Origin: Aurantiochytrium sp. KH105
Lineage: Eukaryota > Sar > Bigyra > Thraustochytrida > Thraustochytriidae
Direction of reading: 5' to 3'
NCBI GenBank assembly: GCA_003116975.1
Contig: BGKB01000087.1
Coordinates: forward strand, 62,001-126,000
DNA: 64,000 nucleotides
Shown here: in pieces, positions 1 to 9,000 of the stretch
Layout: each line of letters opens with the position of its first letter
Numbering within the stretch: the first letter of the stretch is position 1
Program-made: the position numbers and the translations under genes
Notes under the pieces: generated by a model
The model's database searches: none
What the model was told of the DNA's origin: nothing
Seen by the model: only the letters and a program-made list of their open reading frames with translations

Positions 1-3000
1 TCCGCCGCCGTCGTCGCCGCAGCCAACACCGACCGCGAGCTGCGCAACCTCGTGGTCTCCGGCCTCGAATACATGTCAAAAGTCGGCATCACCGCCCAGC
101 GCACGCTCGACTACGAGCTCGGACGCCGCAACGCCGGCCCGGAGACCCCGATGCTCGCTGTACAGGGAATGGACGAAAAAATCCTTACCAAGGCCTTCAA
201 GGCTGCCGTCTCGCTCTCCAACGAGAAGCAGGCCATGATGGCCAAAATCTCCCCCGCGGCCGCCGCCGCCGCCCCGGCCGCCGTTAGCGACGAAGAGCGC
301 TTCTCCATCGCCCTCCGCAACGGCCACGACGACTTTGTCGTCTGCGGCGAGCCCAAGGACCTGCGCGTCCTCCGCAAGGTCATCGAGAAACAGAGCGCCG
401 AGCCCGGCAAGGAGGCACAGGCTCGCACGCCCTTTTCCAAGCGCAAGCCCGTCACCCAGACCACCTTCCTCCGCATGACGGCCGTCTTCCACAGCGCTCT
501 CAACAAGGACGCCCTCGCCCAGATCAACGCATGGGCCCCGGAGTCCGCCTTTGGCAAGGCCTTCGCCCAGGCCTCGCTCCGTGTTCCCGTCTTTGACACC
601 AAGTCTGGCGCTAATCTGCAAGATGTCCCCGTCGCCGATGTTGTCGCCCATCTTACCACCAACATGCTCATTGAGCGCGCCGACGTTCTCGTCTCCCTCC
701 GTGCCGCCGAGACCAAGACCGACGCCAGCCACCTCCTCTGTTTCGGCCCTGGCCGCGTCGCCGGCCATCTCATGGCCCACGCCCTCGTTGGCACTGGGAT
801 CCAGGTCGTCCAGGCCGCCGACCCGGACACCCCGAACGACTCCAAGCGTTCCTCGGCCATCTCCTTTGGCTCCGTTCTCGAGGCCCAGTCCCCCGAGGCC
901 GTGCCCACGGCGCCCGAGTGGGCCAAGAAGTTCGCCCCGCGCATTGCCGTGCGCGCCAGCGACGGCGAGCGCGTGCTCATGACCAAGTTCACCTCGACCC
1001 TTGGCCGCGCCCCGGTCCTCATGTCCGGCATGACGCCCACGACATCGTTCCACGGCGTCGATCTCGTGGCCGCCGCCTCCAACGCCGGCTTCAACGCCGA
1101 GCTTGCTGCCGGTGGTCTTCCCACGCCCGACATCTTCAAGTCCAAGGTCCTCGAGCTCGCCAGCAAGCTCAACCCGGGCGTCGGCATCTCCATCAACATG
1201 CTCTACCTGAACGCCTACCAGTGGGGTTTCCAGTTTCCGCTCGTGGTTGAGCTCGCCAAGCAGGGCGTCCCCATCGAGTCCATCACCATTGGCGCTGGTG
1301 TGCCCTCCGAGGACAAGGCCGGCGACATCTTTGACGGCCTGCAGAGCGCCGGCATCAACCTCATCGCCTTCAAGCCTGGTTCCAAGCAGGCTATCAAGGA
1401 CGTCTGTGCCCTCGCCGCCCTGCGTCCCAGCATGAACGTCATGCTCCAGTGGACCTCGGGCCGCGGCGGTGGCCACCACTCTTTTGAGGACTTCCACGAG
1501 CCCCTCCTCTCCACCTACGAGGAGATCCGCAGCCACGACAACATTGTCCTTGTCATTGGCTCCGGCTTTGGTGATGCCCAGAGCGTGCTCACCTACCTCG
1601 ATGGCTCATGGTCCCAGAACGAGACCTTTGGCCGTCTGGCCAAGATGCCCGTCGATGGTGTCCTCTTTGGCTCGCGCTGCATGGTCGCCTTAGAAGCCGC
1701 CACCGCGCCGGAGGTCAAGCAGCTCATCGTCGATGCCGAGGGCCTCGAGGACGAGCTCTCCTGGGAAAAGTCCTACGAGGAGGTCGCTGGAGGCGTCGTC
1801 ACCGTCAAGTCTGAGCTCGGCGAGCCGATCCACAAGATTGCCACGCGCGGCATCTTGCTCTGGCGCGAGTTCGACAAGCGCTTCTTCGACCAGCCTCGTG
1901 GCGAGAAGCGTCGCAACGCCATCATGTCCGCCAAGGACGAGATCATTGCGCGCCTCAACGCTGACTTCCAGAAACCCTACTTTGGCCGCAAGAGCGACGG
2001 ATCCACGTGCGACGTCGAGGAGATGACCTATGCCGAGGTCCTCGAGCGCATGGTCGAGCTCATGCATGTAAAGAACGGCGGCGACAAGGCCGGCCGCCTC
2101 GCGCCTACGCGCTGGATCGACCCCACTTTTTGCTCGCGTGTCCTTCTCATGATGCAGCGCGCTGCCGCTCGCTTTGCGCCCAAGGGCAAGAAGACGGCCG
2201 CGGTCGTTCCGGACAACAAGCTCCTCAAGGAGGACCCGGACGCGGCCATTGCCAAGTTCTTTGACGCTATCCCCGCCCTGCGCGAGTCCCTCATGGCCGA
2301 CGACGATGTAACCTACTTTCTCGATCTCTGCAAGGTCCCGACCCGCGGCAAGCCCGTCAACTTCATCCCCGTCGTCGACGAGGACCTCGGTTTCTGGCTC
2401 AAGAAGGACTCGCTCTGGTACTCGGAGCAGCTCGACGCTGTGCCGGGCCGCGACCCCGGCCGTGTGTGCATCCTTCACGGCCCTGTGGCCGCGCGCTTCT
2501 CCACCAAGGTCGACGAGCCTATCGCCGGCATTCTTGGCGGCATCCACGCCGACATTGTCAAGTCCATCAAGTGCGACGAGGTCAAGGTCAGCGTGCTCTC
2601 GCCTCAGTCTCTCCACGACGCCTCGATCCTGCGCATCATCTCGGAGACGCCCTTTTTGGTGCGTGGCAAGTCCTTTGTGGCCAACCCCATTGGCCGCGTT
2701 GTCAAGCGCGAGGGCTTTGAGCACTCTTCCTTTGGCGAGGATGGCATCACCGTTCAGGACCCGGAGCGCGGCCTGACCGTCGCCACCGTGTCCCAGGTTG
2801 GCAGCTCTGGCACCGAGATCGAGTTCAAGGTCTTTGACAAGGAGGCTGGCGCCGTCCTCAAGCAGACCTTTACCGTCGACCTGACCTCGCCCCGCCCGCT
2901 CTTCCAGACCGAGGAGAACAACCTTGCGGCCACCAAGCAGCTCTACCGCGCTGCATGGGACTGCCAGGACGAGTACCATGCCGGAGACACCTTTACCGAC

Positions 3001-6000
3001 GAGATTACCGTCACGGCCGACAACATCGAGGCCTTCAACCTTGGTACGTCGGATGAGTACTCGGGCAACGCCGAGGCACCGACCGACATTTCCATCATGG
3101 CCGGCTGGCGCCCGCTGGCGCGCGCTCTCTTTGTCGAAGAGCTCAAGAGCAACCTCCTCAAGCTCGTGCACCTTACCAACGGCATTCGTCTCCCCAACCC
3201 GGCGACGCGCACCCCGGTCAAGGCTGGCGAGGTCATCCGCTCCGAGGCTCGCATCACGGGTATCACCATCCAGCCCAAGGTCGGCAAGAAGGTGCAGGTC
3301 AAGGGTCGCATCACGCGTGCCAAGGACAGCACCTCGGAGCCGCAGATGTGGGTCGAGATGAACTCGGAGTTCCTCATTCGCGGCATCAACGAGACCCCGG
3401 AAGAGTACGCCACCACGTTCGAGGAGACCCCTGCCGAGCGCCATGTCATCGAGGTCAAGGACGAGACCGTTGCCGAGCTCCTCATGTCCCGCGCCTGGAT
3501 CAAGCTCGAGTCTGGCGTCAAGATCCACGAGGGCGATCGCGTTACGATTGACCTTGGCACCGTCTCGAACCGCTTTGCCGGCCCTGGCCGTCTCGTTGAC
3601 ATCAAGGCCTCGGGCAACGTCTATATCGAGTCCACCGCCAAGTCGCCTCGCCAGTTCCCTGCTTCGCCGTCGCACTCGGCCGGCAGCGTGCCGAGTGACG
3701 ACTTTATCAACGTGGGCTCCAGCTCGGGCACCTCGAAGATTGGCGTTGTTGACTTTGCCACTTCGGATGGCCAGGAGTTCCAGGTGAACCCTGTGCTTTC
3801 CTTTCTCGAAAAGTACAGCGAAGCCAAGAACTTGGGCTATGTTGCCGAGAACGGCGGCTACGAGCTCTTTGACGAGCCGGCCGTTGTCAAGGCCCCGGCC
3901 GACTGCACGACCTATGCCCGTGGCTCGCGGGACGCCAACCCGATCCATCGCGAGGAGGCCTTTGCGGTCCTCGCGGACCTTCCGGATGGCAAGCCCATTG
4001 TCCACGGCATGTGGACCGCCTGCATGGCCCGTGCTCGTCTCGAAGAGATCGCCGCCAAGGGTGACCTCAAGCGCATCGTCTCGTACGAGGCCTCCTTTGT
4101 GGACATGGTGCACTGTAGCGACGAGCTCGTCGTGACGGCCAAGCAGACGGGCGTCAAGAACGGTCTCATGCTGGTCACGGTCAGCGTGAACCGCACCTCG
4201 GACCGCGCCCTGGTCATGACGGCGCGCGCCGAGCTCGAGCAGCCCTCGACGGCTTACCTGTTCACCGGCCAGGGTTCGGCGTCCAAGGGCATGGGCATGG
4301 ACCGCTACGCGGCCAGCGCGACCGTGCGCAACGTCTGGGACCGTGCCGAGGACTACCTCCGCGCTCGCTTTGGCTTTTCCATTTTGCAGATTGTGCGCGA
4401 GAACCCCAAGTCGTTCACGGTCCACTTTGGTGGCCCGCGTGGCAAGGCCATTCGCGAGAACCTGCGCAACCTCACGGCGCAGGACCCGAGCACGGGCCAG
4501 AACGTGCCTCTTCTCCCGGAGATCTCGGCGACGACCAAGTCCTTTACGTTCAACTCGCCCACCGGTCTGCTCTTTGCCACGCAGTTCTCGCAGCCCGCTC
4601 TCGTGCTCGTGCAAAAGGCCGCCTTTGAGGAGCTCCGCGAGGCCGGCCTCGTGCCTGAGAAGGCCCTCTTTGCGGGTCATTCGCTCGGTGAGTACGCCGC
4701 TCTTGCCGGCTATGCCGACTCGCTGACCATCGAGGACCTCGTCGAGACGGTCTTTCTGCGCGGCATGGTCATGCAGAACGCCGTTCCCCGCGACAGCGAG
4801 GGTCGCTCAAACTACGCCATGGTTGCTGCGAACCCGCTTCGCGTCGGCCGCGGCTTCACGCCGGAGATGCTCAGCGAGATTGTCGATCTCATCACCGAGA
4901 ACGAGGAGATGGGCAAGCCGCTGCTGCAGATTGTTAACTTCAACGTCCGCTTCACGCAGTACGTTGTGGCCGGTGAGCTGCTGGCCCTTGACGCGCTTGC
5001 GGAGGCCCTGAACCTGGCCTTTGCCAAGGGCGTTCGCGATGTGGCCGCTCTGGCCGAGCACGGCGTTAAGACGGCCCAGGCCAGTCTTGCCAAGCGCAAC
5101 GGCCGCGCTGAGCCCCTCAAGCGCGGCAAGGCGACCATCCCTCTTCCCGGCATCGATGTGCCCTTCCACTCGCGCAAGCTCCTCCCCGGCGTCGGCGCCT
5201 TCCGCAAACTGCTCGCGCCGCGTTTCAGCCTGCAGACCATGGAGAAGATCATCGATCGCCTTGTCGGCAACTACATTCCCAACGTTACGGCCGAGGTGCT
5301 CAGTCTCGACCGCGCCTACGCCGAAAAGGTCCAAAAGGTGACGGGCTCGCAGCCGATGGCGGAGCTCCTCGAGGACTTTGACACGGCCACGGACGCCGAA
5401 AAGGTGCGCACTCTTGTGATTGAGCTCCTCGCTCACCAGTTCGCCATGCCGGTGCGCTGGATCGAGACGCAGGACGTTATGTTCGGCTCGCATGTCGAGC
5501 GTGTCATCGAGATGGGCCCTTCCGCGACGCTCACGGCCATGGCGAAGCAGACGGTCAAGTCGGGCGCCTACGGCGATGCCGACGAGTACAGCCCGGAGAT
5601 CATGTGGTGGAAGCAGGATCGCGACTCCGTGTACTACGAGGTCGAGAACGTTGGCCCGTCCTTTGGCGACTACATTGACGAGCGCGCCGCTCTCGAGGAG
5701 GAGCTCGCCGCGGCCAAGGCTGCCAAGGCCGAGCCCAAGGCGGAGGCGGCCCCCAAGGCCGAGGCCGCTCCTGCGCCCAAGGCCGCCGCGCCCGCGCCCA
5801 AGGCGGCTGCCCCGGCCCCTGCCGCACCCGCTCCCGCTCCCGCAGCGCCTGCTCCTGCTCCGGCTGCGGGTGGCTCCGTTGCGGATGCCCCACCCGACGC
5901 CAAACACGTCCTCCGCGCCCTGCTCGCGGCCAAGCTCAAGAAGTCGATGGGCGACGTCCCTGCGTCCACCACGGTCCAGGCCCTCAGCGCCGGTCGTAGT

Positions 6001-9000
6001 GCCGTGCAGAACGAGGTCATGGGCGAGCTCTCGGCCGAGTTCAAGGGTGCCATCCCTGACAACGCCGGCGAGATGCCTCTTGCCGAGCTCGGTGGCAACC
6101 TTTCGAGCTACAAGGACCCCGGTCCGGTGACGCAAAAGCTCGTGGCCCGCACCTTGAGCGCGGCGTTGCCCGGTGGCTTTGGCGCCAACGCTGCCAAGGA
6201 CTACCTCGGCCAGCACTGGGGTCTTGGCGCCGGTCGCACGTTTTCCGTGCTTCTGCATGCCACGACCATGGCCCCGGAGAAGCGCCTCAAGTCGGAGGAG
6301 GAGGGCAAGCAGTGGCTCGACGACGCGTGCAAGTCGTACGGCGAGGATGCTGGTGTCTCGCTGTCTCCTGGTGGTGGCAGCGCCGGCGCTGCCGCAGCCG
6401 CGCCCATGATGATGATGCAGCAGTCTGCTGGTCCCGCTGCGGCGCCTCCCCCCGATGCCCCCGTGTCGGCGCTTCACGCGATGCGCGTCATGCTTGCGGC
6501 CAAGTTCGAAAAGGGCTTTGCCGACGTCGCGGATTCGGCCACGGTTGCTGCTCTGAGCAACGGCAAGAGTGCTGTCCAGAACGAGGTCGCCGGTGACTTT
6601 GGCGCCGAGTTTGGCGAGGTCGAGGAGGCTGCGCAGACGCCGCTCTCCGAGCTTGCCGGCAAGGTCCAGGGAAGCTACAACGGCCCTGGCAAGGTCCTCA
6701 CGCGCGATGTCAACAAGCTCCTCGGCCAGTGCCTCCCCGGTGGCTTTGGTGCCAGCGCCGCGCGCTCGTACCTGTCTGGCGACCGCATGCTGCCCGCTGG
6801 ACGTGTCGAGTCTGTGCTCATCCATGGTCTGTGCATGGCTCCCAAGGGCCGTCTGGGCTCCCCCGAGGATGCCAAGGCCTGGCTCGACAGCCTCTGCTCT
6901 GCGTACGGTAGCTTTGCAGGCATCACCATCCCGACGCCCGGCTCGGGCGGCGGTGGCGCCGCTATGGGCTTTGCCGGCGGCCCGCAGGTCTCTTCGGCCG
7001 AGTTGAACGCCCTCAAGTCCGACGTGCAGGCCATGGTGGAGTCCCAGCTCGATGCTCTGCGCCGCTTCCTGGACATTGACCCGCTTCATGCCGACAAGCT
7101 TCTCGAGCTCGAGAAGCAGGTGCGCGCGGAGACCGAGTCGAAGCTGGACTCGATCCACGCCGAGATGACGGTGGACTTTTGCGAGCGTGTCCAGCCCCAG
7201 TTCGACGAGAACCGTGTCCGCGTCTACGACTCGTTCTGGAACTGGGTCGTCCAGGACGCCATGCAGATGCACCTCCACGTGCTCGGCCGCCTTGAGGCCG
7301 CGCGCCAGGGCAAGGAGATCGACGCCTCGGCGGACTCGAACCCGCACTTTGACGAGATGTCCAAGTGGCTCTTGGGCTCCAGCTCTTCGGAGGCGCCCCC
7401 CATTGCCTGGTTCCGCAACTTTTTGTGCAACCGTGCCACCCCGCAGCTCCTTCAGGCGGTCAAGTTCTTTGCCAACTCAATGCACGATGCCGGCTACGTC
7501 GACTACGCGCAGGCCATCTCGCTCCTTGCTGAGCAGGTCAAGAACTGGCTCAACAACGTCCCAGTGCATGTTGCCAACTTTGAGCCCAAGGCGCCCCAGG
7601 TCCGCGTGCTCGACGATGGTGTCGTTGACTACTTTGAGATCGACCGCGACGGCGTCAACGATGCGGCCCGCTACGTTGCCGAGATGAGTCGTGGCCTCTA
7701 CTACAAGCGCACGGGCCCGTCCCGCGTGGAGAACCCCTCGCAGACGGTCAACGTTGCCGGCGACGGTCGCCTCACGCTTTTGGAGCTGCCGCCTTCGCAG
7801 AGCGAGATCGAGGCGGTTGCGGGCGCTGGCTGGCGTCTGCCTCGATCGGAGGCCGAGCTTGCGCGCGAGCTCACGGGCGAGCCTCTCTCTCTGGACACCA
7901 GCGAGACGAGCAGCGAGGAGGGCGACCTTCCCGATGGCCCGACGCTCGATCGCCTCCGCGCCTCGGTGAACCGTGGCGTGGGCGGCGACGAGGCCGAGGG
8001 CGGCGAGGGCAAGATCTCGACGGCCTCGCTCAAGAACGGCTACGAGAGCATCCACGTGTCCAAGCAGGTGCCTTACGTGCACCTCAAGTCGCTCTCGGGT
8101 GTCGACAAGTCTGTGCGCATCCTCAATGAGCAGCTCACTTCCGAGTACTTTTCGTGCATGGATGAGATTGCCACCAGCGGTGTGAGCTTTGCCGGCCAGG
8201 TTGCCCTCGTCACGGGTGCCGGCTCGGGCTCGATCGGCGCAGAGCTGGTCAAGTCGCTCCTCGAGGGTGGCGCGACGGTCTTGGCGGCCATTCGCACGGC
8301 TCGGTCCGAGGCGGCGCTCGCCAAGGAGTACGCTCGCTTCCAGAGCATTTACAAGGAGTTTGGCGCCAAGGACAGCAAGCTGTACCTTGTCCCTTGCAAC
8401 TGTGCCTCGCAGCAGGACATGAAGTCGCTCGTTTCTTACACGTACGACAAGCTCGGTCTGGACGTGGACTTTGTCGTGCCTTTTGCGGCTGCCGCGCAGC
8501 AGGGCAAGGACATTTCTTCGATCGACGCTTCGTCTGAGGTCTCGCACCGCATGATGATGACCAACGTGGTCCGTCTTCTCGGCGCCCTCAAGGACGCCAA
8601 GGCGTCGCGTGACATCACCACGCGCCCTGCCATGGTGCTCATCCCGTGCTCCCCGAACCACGGTGAGTTTGGCCAAGATGGCCTTTACGCCGAGTCCAAG
8701 CTTGGATGCGAGGCCCTGCTCAACAAGTGGTCGAGCGAGGGCTGGGGCGACTACCTCAGTCTTGCGGCGTGCGTCATTGGCTGGACGCGTTCTGCGCTGA
8801 TGCAGCACAACAACATTGTGGCCCCGGGCATCGAGAAGCTTGGTTGCCGCACTTTTGCCCCTGAGGAGACGAACTTTAACCTTGTGGGTCTCTTGCACCC
8901 GCGCATGGTCACCCTCGCTGCGGAGGAGCCGCTGTGGGCCGATCTCACGGGCTGCTGGACGGTCATCCCGAACATGAAGGATGCCGCTGACGGCCTTCGT

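Noticed and set aside
1690-4680. Very long minus-strand frames opposite FAS (also 4807-7347 and 7477-9549)
   Set aside because: Mirror frames caused by strong third-position G/C bias of the FAS gene; rich in Gly/Ala/Arg/Leu/Val with no domain.
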